Positions 13,622 through 20,523 of a DNA stretch of 33,609 nt are shown here, piece by piece. This DNA comes from Desulfovibrio sp. (GTDB taxonomy: Bacteria > Desulfobacterota > Desulfovibrionia > Desulfovibrionales > Desulfovibrionaceae): the NCBI RefSeq assembly GCF_034006445.1, contig NZ_JAVESS010000025.1:1-33609 (forward strand). Direction: 5' to 3'. Under the pieces are notes generated by a model that saw nothing but the letters and a program-made list of their open reading frames with translations, ran no database searches and was not told where the DNA came from. The translations under genes and the position numbers were made by a program. Position 1 is the first letter of the stretch. Each line of letters starts with the position of its first letter.

Positions 13622-16579
13622 ATGAACACCAGCACCAAAAAACCTTGCATACATATTGAAAAGGCCCGGCAGCACAACCTCAAAGACATCAGTCTGGACA
13701 TACCGCGCGATGAGCTGGTGGTCATTTGCGGGCCTTCCGGGTCCGGCAAGTCCACGCTGGCTTTTGATATTGTCTATGCCGAGGGGCAGCGCCGCTATGT
13801 GGAATCCCTTTCTGCCTACGCGCGTCAGTTTTTGCCCCAGATGGACAAGCCAGACGTGGAAAAGATTGAAGGGCTTTCTCCTGCCATATCCCTTGAGCAG
13901 CAAAGCGTCTCGCGCAACCCGCGTTCCACCGTGGGCACGGTGACGGAGATTTACGACTTTTTGCGCGTGTTTTTTGCCAGGCTTGGCCGCATGTACTGCC
14001 CCCAGTGCGGACGCCCCATTGAGGCGCGCGCTGCGGACGAAATCATTTCAGATATTCTGGCCCTGCCGCAGGGCACCAAGTTTATGGTGCTGGCTCCGCT
14101 GGTCGAGATGCAAAAAGGCACCCATCAGGACAAGTTCAAAAAGCTCAAGGCCGAGGGCTTTGCCCGCGTGCGGGTCAACGGCGTTTTTTGCACTCTGGAT
14201 GACGTGCCCGTTCTGGACAAAAACAAAAAGCACAGCATTGACCTTGTGGTGGACCGCCTGGTGAACAAGGACGGCATCCGGGGCCGCCTGGCCGACTCTG
14301 TGGAACTGGCCCTGCGCTATGGCGAGGGCCGCCTTGTGGTGCATTTGCCCGACAAGGCGGCTGCGGGTGAAGAGGCCGACACCACGCACTCCACCTCCTC
14401 TGTCTGCACGCACTGCCGCATTTCCCTGCCTGCGCCAAGCCCGCAGCTTTTCTCCTTCAACGGGCCGCAGGGAGCCTGCCCGCGCTGCGTGGGCCTTGGC
14501 GGTGTGGACTACTTTGAGCCACGGCTCGTTGCGCCCAATATGGGGCTTTCTCTCAATACGGGCGTACTGTTGCCCTGGGCCACGGGCAAGATGTTCAGTC
14601 GCTATGAAGACGCGCTCAAAGCTCTGGGCAAGCGCTTCAAGTTCACCTTGTCCACGCCGCTGGAAGATTTTTCTGAAGACGCCCTGGCCGCGCTTTTTTA
14701 CGGCGAGGACGAAAAGGGCCGTCCCGCGCGCTCGTCCCTGGGTCTGCGTCGCAACTGGATGGGCGGCAACGTGGCTCTTGGGGCCGGGGGCGACTACCAG
14801 AGCGAACACTTCACCGCCGCCAGAAGCATGGGCGACGTGAGCGTCAATGACAAGCGCTGGCCCGGCGTCATCCCCCTGCTGGAAAGCGGCATGCAGTACG
14901 GCGATGCCTGGCGCGAGGCCCTTTCGCGCTATCGGCAGACCATGGACTGCCCCGACTGCAAGGGCGCACGGCTCAATCCCAACGCGCTTTCGGTGCGCGT
15001 GGACGACCTCAATATCGCGGCCTTCTGCAACCTTTCGGTGGAGCGCGCCCTGGAGTGGCTGGAAAAGCGCGAGTTTTCGGGCCGTCATGTGGTCATAGCC
15101 GAGCCGCTCATGAAGGAGCTGACGCACCGTCTGTCCTTCATGCGCAGCGTGGGGCTGGAATACCTGTCCCTTGGGCGCTCCATGTCCACCTTGTCCGGCG
15201 GCGAGGCCCAGCGCATCAGGCTGGCAAGCCAGCTTGGCTCCGGCCTTGTGGGCGTGACCTATGTGCTGGACGAGCCTTCCATCGGGCTGCACCCGCGCGA
15301 CAACGAGCGGCTCCTGGGCACGCTGCGCTCCCTTCAGGCGCGGGGCAACACAGTGCTGGTGGTGGAGCACGACGAGGCCACCATCTGCGAGGCCGATACG
15401 GTCATCGAGCTTGGCCCCGGCTCGGGCGCGCACGGCGGCGACATCATGTTTCAGGGCAGCGTGGACGATCTGCTTGCAAAGGCCGATACGCTCACGGCCC
15501 GCTATCTGCGCGGGGACGACACCATTGCCCTGCCCGACGCCCGGCGTGACCCGCAGGGCTGGCTTGTGCTGCACAACGTGACCACCAACAATCTGCGCAA
15601 TGTGGAATGCCGCATCCCCCTCGGCGTGCTGACCTGCGTGACCGGGGTTTCCGGCTCCGGCAAAAGCTCGCTGGTGGTGGACACGCTGTACAAACACCTG
15701 GCCCTGAACCTGGGGCTGCGGGTGGATCAGCCCGGCACCATCGGCGGTCTGGTCTACGAAGACGGCGCTGCCCCCATTGAGCGCATCGTGGCCATTGACC
15801 AGACGCCCATCGGGCGCACCCCGCGCTCCAATCCGGCCACCTATACCAAGATATTCGACGAGATACGCAATATCTTCGCCATGACGCAGGACGCCCGCAA
15901 ACGCGGCTACAAGCCGGGGCGCTTCAGCTTCAACGTGCGCGGGGGCCGGTGCGAAGCCTGCGGCGGCGACGGGCAGATTCGGGTGGAAATGCATTTTCTG
16001 CCGGACGTTTACGTCACCTGCGACGTGTGCAAGGGCAAGCGCTACAACCATGAAACCCTTGAAGTGCGCTACAAGGGGCTGAACATCGCCGAGGTGCTCA
16101 ACCTTACCGTGAGCCAGGCCAGGGATCTGTTTCAGAACTATCCCGCACTGGAGCGCCGCCTTGCCGTGCTGGAAGAGGTCGGCCTGGAATACCTGCGGCT
16201 TGGGCAGCCCGCCACCACGCTTTCGGGCGGCGAGGCGCAGCGCATCAAGATCTCGCGTGAACTGGGCAAGCGCTCGCTGCCGGGCACCATGTATATTCTG
16301 GACGAGCCCACCACGGGCCTCCACATGCACGAGGTGGGCAAGCTCATCAAGGTGCTGCACGCACTGGTGGACAGGGGAGCCAGCGTGGTGGTCATTGAAC
16401 ACAATACAGACATGATCCTCGCCTCTGACCACGTGCTGGATATGGGGCCGGGCGGCGGTGAAAACGGTGGCCTCATCGTTTCTGCCGGAACGCCGGAGGC
16501 CATCGTGGCTGACCCCAATTCCGTTACCGGGCGCTTTCTCATGCAGGAACGTCTGGACAGGATCAAGAGGCGCTCGTGA
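13622..16579 (+). CDS. uvrA: UvrABC system protein A (excision nuclease ATPase)
   Basis: 985 residues from ATG 13622. An in-frame TTG at 13586 would add 12 residues; neither start has a strong Shine-Dalgarno. UvrA is the DNA-damage sensor of nucleotide excision repair, acting in the cytoplasm as a dimer with UvrB. Two ABC modules are visible. N-terminal: Walker A 'GPSGSGKST' (about 37-45), a CxxC zinc module starting 'CPQCGRPIEA' (about 125), signature 'LSGGEAQRIRLASQ' (about 523) and Walker B 'YVLDEPSIGLHPRD'. C-terminal: Walker A 'GVSGSGKSS' (about 675), zinc finger 'CEACGGDGQ' to 'CDVCKGKRYN' (about 777-806), signature 'LSGGEAQRIKISRE' (about 866) and 'YILDEPTTGLHMHE'. The length is slightly above the usual 940. 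It is monocistronic. Confidence 0.97.
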   Translation: MNTSTKKPCIHIEKARQHNLKDISLDIPRDELVVICGPSGSGKSTLAFDIVYAEGQRRYVESLSAYARQFLPQMDKPDVEKIEGLSPAISLEQQSVSRNPRSTVGTVTEIYDFLRVFFARLGRMYCPQCGRPIEARAADEIISDILALPQGTKFMVLAPLVEMQKGTHQDKFKKLKAEGFARVRVNGVFCTLDDVPVLDKNKKHSIDLVVDRLVNKDGIRGRLADSVELALRYGEGRLVVHLPDKAAAGEEADTTHSTSSVCTHCRISLPAPSPQLFSFNGPQGACPRCVGLGGVDYFEPRLVAPNMGLSLNTGVLLPWATGKMFSRYEDALKALGKRFKFTLSTPLEDFSEDALAALFYGEDEKGRPARSSLGLRRNWMGGNVALGAGGDYQSEHFTAARSMGDVSVNDKRWPGVIPLLESGMQYGDAWREALSRYRQTMDCPDCKGARLNPNALSVRVDDLNIAAFCNLSVERALEWLEKREFSGRHVVIAEPLMKELTHRLSFMRSVGLEYLSLGRSMSTLSGGEAQRIRLASQLGSGLVGVTYVLDEPSIGLHPRDNERLLGTLRSLQARGNTVLVVEHDEATICEADTVIELGPGSGAHGGDIMFQGSVDDLLAKADTLTARYLRGDDTIALPDARRDPQGWLVLHNVTTNNLRNVECRIPLGVLTCVTGVSGSGKSSLVVDTLYKHLALNLGLRVDQPGTIGGLVYEDGAAPIERIVAIDQTPIGRTPRSNPATYTKIFDEIRNIFAMTQDARKRGYKPGRFSFNVRGGRCEACGGDGQIRVEMHFLPDVYVTCDVCKGKRYNHETLEVRYKGLNIAEVLNLTVSQARDLFQNYPALERRLAVLEEVGLEYLRLGQPATTLSGGEAQRIKISRELGKRSLPGTMYILDEPTTGLHMHEVGKLIKVLHALVDRGASVVVIEHNTDMILASDHVLDMGPGGGENGGLIVSAGTPEAIVADPNSVTGRFLMQERLDRIKRRS

Positions 16580-16607
16580 CGACACGCTCTGGAGCGGAGA
16601 GTCTTTG

Positions 16608-16702
16608 GAATGCTTTGTGGGAGGAGAGACTTTGTGGGGGAGGGACCCTTTTGAAAAAGGGTCTCCTCCCCCACGCCCCCACCCCCTAAAACTTTTATTG
16701 TT
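16608..16702 (-). repeat. G-rich hairpin element, copy 4
   Basis: On the plus strand: GGAATGCTTTGTGGGAGGA, then GTGGGGGAGGGACCCTTTT paired with AAAAAGGGTCTCC, then C-runs and CTAAAACTTTTATT. It lies 33 bases after the uvrA stop and probably ends its transcript. Confidence 0.85.
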
Positions 16703-16799
16703 GTGTGGTACAAAGAGTTTTTTGTTCTGGAACGAGGGGTTACATGCTCTGATGCTGCGCGGAAGTGCAGCGCGCCGCAACGTGGTGTAGATGACAGCA

Positions 16800-16829
16800 T
16801 TGAAATGTGACGCATTTCTGTGCTAATCT
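16800..16829 (+). promoter_or_regulatory. Candidate sigma-70 promoter of a small RNA
   Basis: TTGAAA (16800-16805), an 18-base spacer, and TAATCT (16824-16829) preceded by TG (extended -10). No reading frame with a ribosome binding site follows before the terminator at 16975. Confidence 0.4.
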
Positions 16830-16835
16830 GATTCG

Positions 16836-17005
16836 GATACACAGGCTTTCAGGCGTCACGCCATCGCTCAGGGCAGCCAGTCGTTCCTGGGGTATAGTTA
16901 TCGGGCCGTCGGCCAACACAGTCGGCAGGCGTACGCTGTTCCCCCCCCCCGCATCCGTGCTTGTCAGCAAAAAGAAACCACCCGCAAATTTGCGGGTGGT
17001 TTCGG
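16836..17005 (+). ncRNA. Candidate small RNA between uvrA and ahpC
   Basis: An inferred transcript of about 170 bases from the promoter at 16800-16829 to the terminator at 16975-17005. The segment includes a run of ten C residues at 16941-16950 and several short stems (for example GGGCCGTCGGCC). It does not match any RNA family that I recognise by eye; 6S, 4.5S and tmRNA signatures are absent. Confidence 0.3.
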
Positions 17006-17009
17006 TTTA
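16975..17009 (+). terminator. Perfect 28-base palindromic terminator
   Basis: AAACCACCCGCAAA followed by its exact reverse complement TTTGCGGGTGGTTT, then CGGTTT. It is symmetric and could end transcripts on both strands. It is 160-plus bases from the nearest protein gene on either side, which is the main reason to suspect a small RNA. Confidence 0.75.
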
Positions 17010-17108
17010 GAAGGTAAGCAAAAGGAGGAGGAACGGAGACTGTGGGGGTGAGAAATTAGAGAGGGCAGGGAAGCACTGATTAAAGAGCCTTCTGGAAACG
17101 CGCAGTTG

Positions 17109-17203
17109 TTTCGTTTGGCAAGGCGCGATCTTTTTTGAAGCAGGAGTGTACTCTTCCGTCCCCGACTTTTTCAAAAAAAGTGAAGCAACACAGCCAAACG
17201 AAA
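17109..17203. repeat. Palindromic element 1 downstream of ahpC
   Basis: Outer arms TTTCGTTTGGC (17109-17119) and GCCAAACGAAA (17193-17203) are perfect complements. Inner arms TTTTTTGA (17131-17138) and TCAAAAAA (17171-17178) are perfect too. The centre carries GGAGTGTACTCT (17143-17154), identical to the centre of the next element. Confidence 0.7.
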
Positions 17204-17223
17204 TAAATCAGTTTTTCCCTGGA

Positions 17224-17365
17224 CAGTGTTGTCACGAGATGAATTTTCAGTCATATCAAGAAGAACAAGCCTTTTATGAAGGGAGTGTACTCTGATGGTA
17301 CTCGACCGGAATAAAAGGCGAAGTTCGACGAAGAGATGCCTGAAAAGGCGCTCGTGACTACACTG
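17224..17365. repeat. Palindromic element 2, abutting the ahpC stop codon
   Basis: Outer arms CAGTGTTGTCACGAG (17224-17238) and CTCGTGACTACACTG (17351-17365) pair at 14 of 15 positions. Inner arms GCCTTTTAT (17269-17277) and ATAAAAGGC (17311-17319) are perfect. The centre GGAGTGTACTCT (17282-17293) matches element 1. The right end lies one base from the ahpC stop codon. Confidence 0.7.
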
Positions 17366-17366
17366 T

Positions 17367-17933
17367 CTAGAGCTTGCCCACCAGATCCAGACCAGGCTTC
17401 AGGGTGGCCTTGCCGGGCTTCCAGCGGGCGGGGCACACCTGGTCGCCGTGTTCGGCCACAAACTGGGCGGCCTCAAGCTTGCGCATCAGTTCCTCGGCAT
17501 TGCGGCCGATGCCAAGGTCATGCACTTCATACGCCTTGATGACGCCTTCGGGGTTCACAATAAAGCTGCCCCGCAGCGCCTGGCCGGCGTCTTCAATGAG
17601 CACGTTGAAAGAACGCGCCAGCGTGCCCGCGCAGTCGGCCAGCATGGGGTACTTGACCTTGGCGATGTTGGGTGAAGCATCTGCCCAGGCTTTATGCACA
17701 AAGGCGCTGTCGCAGGAAACAGAATAAATTTCGCAATGGAGTTTCTTGAAGTCGTCGTACATTTCTGCCAGGTCTTCAAGCTCTGTGGGGCACACAAAGG
17801 TAAAGTCCGCCGGGTAGAAAAAGAAGACAGACCAGTGCCCCAGCAAATCAAGGTCGCAGACGGTTTTAAGTTCGCCAGCCTGGTATGCCTGAACTGAGAA
17901 GGGTTCCACTTTTTTGTTGATCAGATTGGACAT
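17367..17933 (-). CDS. ahpC: Peroxiredoxin, alkyl hydroperoxide reductase C
   Basis: 188 residues from ATG 17933, with AAGGAAA upstream. This typical two-Cys peroxiredoxin reduces H2O2, organic hydroperoxides and peroxynitrite in the cytoplasm. The peroxidatic Cys48 lies in 'YPADFTFVCPTELEDL'. The resolving Cys167 lies in 'QVCPARWKPG'. The conserved Arg is in 'LARSFNVL' and the C-terminal tail is of AhpC length. No ahpF or other reductase gene is adjacent, so electrons must come from elsewhere (thioredoxin or rubredoxin systems are usual in anaerobes; inference). It is divergent from a Fur-family gene, and its promoter overlaps a palindrome (18025-18049), which suggests peroxide or iron control. 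Confidence 0.93.
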   Translation of the reverse strand: MSNLINKKVEPFSVQAYQAGELKTVCDLDLLGHWSVFFFYPADFTFVCPTELEDLAEMYDDFKKLHCEIYSVSCDSAFVHKAWADASPNIAKVKYPMLADCAGTLARSFNVLIEDAGQALRGSFIVNPEGVIKAYEVHDLGIGRNAEELMRKLEAAQFVAEHGDQVCPARWKPGKATLKPGLDLVGKL

Positions 17934-17999
17934 GATGCTTTCCTTATTTTGGCGGACGGCAGCGTCGTCCGGAAGCAAGTGGGGAAGTTCTTTTTGAAA

Positions 18000-18028
18000 A
18001 CAGTATTCAATCTTATTAGCGCTGTCAA
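18000..18028 (-). promoter_or_regulatory. ahpC sigma-70 promoter
   Basis: On the minus strand: TTGACA (18028-18023), 17-base spacer, TACTGT (18005-18000). The consensus -35 and the exact 17-base spacing make this the best promoter in the region. It lies about 70-95 bases before the ahpC start codon. Confidence 0.65.
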
Positions 18029-18049
18029 GAAAATACAAAAGTTTCTTGA
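18025..18049. promoter_or_regulatory. Palindrome TCAAGAAA-N9-TTTCTTGA over the ahpC -35 box
   Basis: Perfect 8-base arms separated by 9 bases. The proximal arm overlaps the -35 hexamer, an ideal position for a repressor. The neighbouring Fur-family protein is a candidate binder, but the sequence is not a textbook Fur or PerR box. Confidence 0.5.
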
Positions 18050-18341
18050 AAGGCTGGATATGAATTACGTGTAGCAGAGTACAGCCCGTTCTCAAATATG
18101 GGAATGTACCTTCCACCCTTGGTAAGCTCTCCCTGCTGTGGGGGCAAAGTGGTCGCGTTTATGGAGTTTTCAGGATATCCGCCCCGAACAGCCATGTGTA
18201 ATCCATTGCTTTTTGCCCAAAAGTGCGTCACAAATAACACTGTAGCCTGAGTGAAAAAGCGGTTCCGCCAAAAAACAGAGCCTGTTTTACGTGGCGCGAA
18301 CCGAGAAAATATTTTAGTGTGGATTCGGGGGTAGGCAAATT

Positions 18342-18806
18342 ATGACAGCAAAACAGCGTGACGCCTGCCTGGCGGACTTTCTGGAGTTCATGAACCGCAA
18401 GGGCCTGAACACCACCTCGCAACGGCGCATTATTGCCGAAGCTTTTTTTGAGCTGCCGGGCCACCATTCGCTTGAAGAATTTTATCAGCATATCCTGCAA
18501 CGTGATCCTGGTATCGGGCAAACCACGGTATACCGGACGCTGAAACTGCTCTGTGATGCCGGAATGGCTATGGAAATCCACTTCAGCGACGGCATCACCC
18601 GTTATGAAGTGGCCAGGCCCGACAGCCATCACGACCACCTGGTGTGCCTGCAGTGCGGAAAAATTGTGGAGATATGCGACCCGCGCATTGAAAAACTGCA
18701 GCGCGAACTGGCTGAAAAATATGGATTCAAGCTGCGGGGGCACGTGCATAATCTTTATGGACTGTGCGAAGCCTGCCGGGCCGAAGCTGCCCAAAAAGAC
18801 AGCTAG
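18342..18806 (+). CDS. fur: Fur-family metalloregulator
   Basis: 154 residues from ATG 18342. The N-terminal winged helix ('LNTTSQRRIIAEAFFELPGHHSLEEFYQHI', about 22-51, and 'GIGQTTVYRTLKLLCDAGMA', about 57-76) and the dimerisation domain follow the Fur family. The metal-site segment 'PDSHHDHLVCLQCGKIVEICDPRIE' (about 93-117) and the second CxxC at 142-145 (structural zinc with 102-105) are all present. Length and wording resemble Fur more than Zur. A PerR role cannot be excluded because ahpC lies divergently next to it. The downstream FeoB-associated peptide supports iron regulation. The TAG stop is formed at the left edge of dispersed repeat copy C. Confidence 0.85.
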   Translation: MTAKQRDACLADFLEFMNRKGLNTTSQRRIIAEAFFELPGHHSLEEFYQHILQRDPGIGQTTVYRTLKLLCDAGMAMEIHFSDGITRYEVARPDSHHDHLVCLQCGKIVEICDPRIEKLQRELAEKYGFKLRGHVHNLYGLCEACRAEAAQKDS

Positions 18807-19081
18807 AGCAGTTGTACTTTGAAATTGCTCTGACGACTGCAAGGGCAGCGCCCGCCGCCAGGGTGCAGGCGCAATCGCAGTCGCAGTCACAGTCGCAGTC
18901 GCAGTCGTGCCACAGGGCTTACGGCGGTGTTTTACTGTCTTTTAGCGCAGTTGCCTTGAAAAAAGGTTAGATGCGCTCACGCCATATGCGCGGCAGCGCC
19001 CGCAACAGGCGTCATGCTGCTGAATATGCGGTTTTCGGCAGAATGAACCCTTGGAAATGCAAAGTACTTCAAAAGTACTCT
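18805..19081 (+). repeat. AGAGCA...TACTCT dispersed element, copy C
   Basis: 277 bases. It starts AGAGCAGTTGTACTTTGAAATTGCTCT at the fur stop codon and ends AAAGTACTTCAAAAGTACTCT. The right part TTTTCGGCAGAATGA resembles copy B. It contains a hexanucleotide microsatellite at 18871-18908. Confidence 0.65.
18871..18908 (+). repeat. Hexanucleotide (GCAGTC)n microsatellite inside copy C
   Basis: About six units of GCAGTC, one altered to ACAGTC, between GCGCAATC and GTGCCACAG. Such arrays can vary in copy number between strains. Confidence 0.75.
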
Positions 19082-19213
19082 GGCCCGGTCAGACTCCTCC
19101 CGTCTTTCACCTGCCCTTCCCTTAAATACACATGAAGGGTAAGGCGATTATCCTCAAAAGTGCATGCAATTCCGGTTAGGTATGAAAACGTAACCGCATC
19201 TTGCCTAACGAAC

Positions 19214-19242
19214 TTGACATTCATTTTCGTCAGGCGCAGTAT
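19214..19242 (+). promoter_or_regulatory. Candidate promoter of the FeoB-associated gene
   Basis: TTGACA (19214-19219), 17-base spacer, CAGTAT (19237-19242), 20 bases before the start codon. The spacer and flanks (TGACATTCATTTTCGTCA) have weak dyad symmetry and could be a Fur-type site, but the match is poor. Confidence 0.45.
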
Positions 19243-19262
19243 CCATTCATGAGGTGATTTAC

Positions 19263-19499
19263 ATGGACGCACAATTGATTGTCGTGGCGCTTTGTATTGC
19301 GGGTGCGGCATTTTTTGTTATTCGCCGCATGGTAAGGGCGGTAAATAAAGGGCAGTGCGGTTGCGGTTGCGATGGCTGCGGCAGTCCCGGCAAACCCAAG
19401 GATATGGCCTGCTGCTCGTCTAAAACTACGGAGTCGGCCGCAGAAGCTCAACGGTTGGAAGCCAACCGTATTGACCCGGTTCATCGGAAGGATGTGTAA
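19263..19499 (+). CDS. FeoB-associated Cys-rich membrane protein
   Basis: 78 residues from ATG 19263, with GAGGTGA 7 bases upstream; an in-frame GTG 9 bases earlier would remove that spacing. One transmembrane segment occupies about residues 5-24 ('LIVVALCIAGAAFFVIRRMV'). It is followed by the cysteine cluster 'CGCGCDGCGSPG' (about 35-46) and a further Cys pair in 'MACCSS'. This matches the short FeoB-associated Cys-rich family found near ferrous-iron transporters in anaerobes. No feoA or feoB is in the window. Location downstream of a Fur-family gene fits iron control. The biochemical role of the family is not established; metal handling at the membrane is an inference. Confidence 0.8.
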   Translation: MDAQLIVVALCIAGAAFFVIRRMVRAVNKGQCGCGCDGCGSPGKPKDMACCSSKTTESAAEAQRLEANRIDPVHRKDV

Positions 19500-19641
19500 A
19501 CCCCTGTAAGAAACTTGCCGACGCTGCTTGCTTCGGTAACGTCCGCCATGGCCTCCATCCCGGCCGAAAATGGCTACATTTCCGATGTCTGGTTTGCCCC
19601 CTGACAGCGTCCGGCCCCCCCCGTGTCATAGCCCCCCTCCG

Positions 19642-19680
19642 CTCGTTGCCTGGCCTGGTTGTGCAGCGTCAGGCAACGAG
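19642..19680 (+). other. 11-bp stem-loop upstream of a terminator
   Basis: CTCGTTGCCTG (19642-19652) pairs perfectly with CAGGCAACGAG (19670-19680), loop of 17 bases. It lies 5 bases before the terminator hairpin, so the two would be stacked at the 3' end of the same transcript. Confidence 0.7.
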
Positions 19681-19685
19681 ATAGT

Positions 19686-19720
19686 ACAGCCCCGGAGTGT
19701 TCTCCGGGGCTGTCATTTTT
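19686..19720 (+). terminator. Intrinsic terminator after the FeoB-associated gene
   Basis: ACAGCCCCGGAG-TGTT-CTCCGGGGCTGT, a perfect 12-bp stem, followed by CATTTTT. This is a strong classical terminator on the plus strand, 187 bases after the stop codon. Confidence 0.9.
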
Positions 19721-19904
19721 GGTAACCCAAAACCGCCTGCATAGCGGATGGTTTTGATTGTTGTGCATGCGTGCCGGGCTGATGCCGCTTGGCGTTTGCC
19801 GTCTCTGTAGCAAATTCCCTTTGAAATGTTGTGACGTCTGGTGGGCGCTGTTTCTGGAGCCTTCGCCCCGGAGCACAACATTCCTTACGCGCTACTGGAA
19901 CCAT

Positions 19905-19976
19905 ACAATAAGAGTTTTAGGGGGTGGGCTGTGGGGGAGGAGACCCTTTTGCAAAAGGGGCCTTCCCCACAATGCT
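19905..19976 (+). repeat. G-rich hairpin element, copy 5
   Basis: CAATAAGAGTTTTAGGGGG, then TGGGCTGTGGGGG, then hairpin GGAGACCCTTTT / AAAAGGGGCC, then TTCCCCACAATG. This is the most diverged copy. It lies between convergent genes (FeoB-associated + and thioesterase -). Confidence 0.8.
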
Positions 19977-20091
19977 TTTCAATCCCTCCACCACAGCGCC
20001 TGGCCCCCACAGCGCCTGTCCTCGCGGCCGCAATTGCCCTTGCGGCTGCGCGGCAGGCGCGTTCAATCCTTGCGAGGTATATTTAAAATAG

Positions 20092-20523
20092 TTACTTGTC
20101 CTGGCTGACTGAAAAAGTGAGGCTTCTGAACCAGTCAGGCACTGCAACGGGGCGGCCTTCCTTGTTTACCAGTGCATGCTGCGTCATGCCGGTGGCCAGC
20201 AGGCGCGTCTTGTCCTCGTTCCATATCTCATATACAAAGCGCATGGAGGCCCGGGTCCACTCGCTGATGCCTGTTCGCACCAGAAGAAGATCGTCATAAT
20301 GGGCCGGGGAACGGTAGCGGCACTGCGCTTCACGTACGGGCAAAATGAGGCCCCTTTTTTCGACTTCGGCGTAGCTCATGCCGCAACGGCGGATGTATTC
20401 GCTACGGCCGCGCTCGAAAAGATGCAAATATTCAGCATAATAAAGAACGCCCATCGTGTCCGTTTCTCCGTAAGAAACGCGGTGAGGCATCCAGATATCA
20501 GGAGTGGGAAAAGCGTCATGCAC
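20092..20523 (-). CDS. YbgC-like acyl-CoA thioesterase (hotdog fold)
   Basis: 143 residues from GTG 20523, preferred because AAGGAG lies 7 bases upstream; ATG 20490 (132 residues) has no ribosome binding site. The single 4HBT hotdog domain shows 'RVSYGETDTMGVLYYAEYLHLFERGRSEYIR' (about 14-44), with the family's catalytic Asp in 'ETDTMG' and the Tyr-Tyr variant found in many YbgC proteins. The family hydrolyses acyl-CoA thioesters; in proteobacteria YbgC is linked to the Tol-Pal envelope system, but no tol genes are here. Its start codon overlaps that of the divergent mltA gene, so its ribosome binding site lies inside the mltA coding region. Confidence 0.85.
   Translation of the reverse strand: MHDAFPTPDIWMPHRVSYGETDTMGVLYYAEYLHLFERGRSEYIRRCGMSYAEVEKRGLILPVREAQCRYRSPAHYDDLLLVRTGISEWTRASMRFVYEIWNEDKTRLLATGMTQHALVNKEGRPVAVPDWFRSLTFSVSQDK

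Larger units (their letters stand above)
16580..17366. other. 787-base convergent region between uvrA and ahpC
   Basis: It contains a G-rich hairpin element (16612-16700), a candidate small-RNA unit with promoter and terminator (16800-17005), and two related palindromic elements (17109-17203 and 17224-17365). No protein gene is supported. Confidence 0.7.
17934..18341. other. Divergent control region ahpC / fur
   Basis: 408 bases without a gene. It contains the ahpC promoter and a palindrome. No well-placed promoter for the fur gene is obvious; its ribosome binding site is weak (GGGGTAGG). Confidence 0.6.
19500..20091. other. 592-base convergent region with hairpins, no gene seen
   Basis: Between the FeoB-associated gene (+) and the thioesterase gene (-). 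It contains a stem-loop (19642-19680), an intrinsic terminator (19686-19720), a small hairpin near 19728-19756 and a G-rich element (19905-19976). Confidence 0.65.

Noticed and set aside
14048..16780. A 910-codon open frame on the minus strand opposite uvrA
   Set aside because: It is antisense to a strongly supported gene, and such long frames arise from GC-rich codon use. No motif or ribosome binding site was seen.
16836..17005. 6S, 4.5S (SRP) or tmRNA gene
   Set aside because: No conserved sequences of these families were recognised; kept only as an unnamed candidate small RNA.
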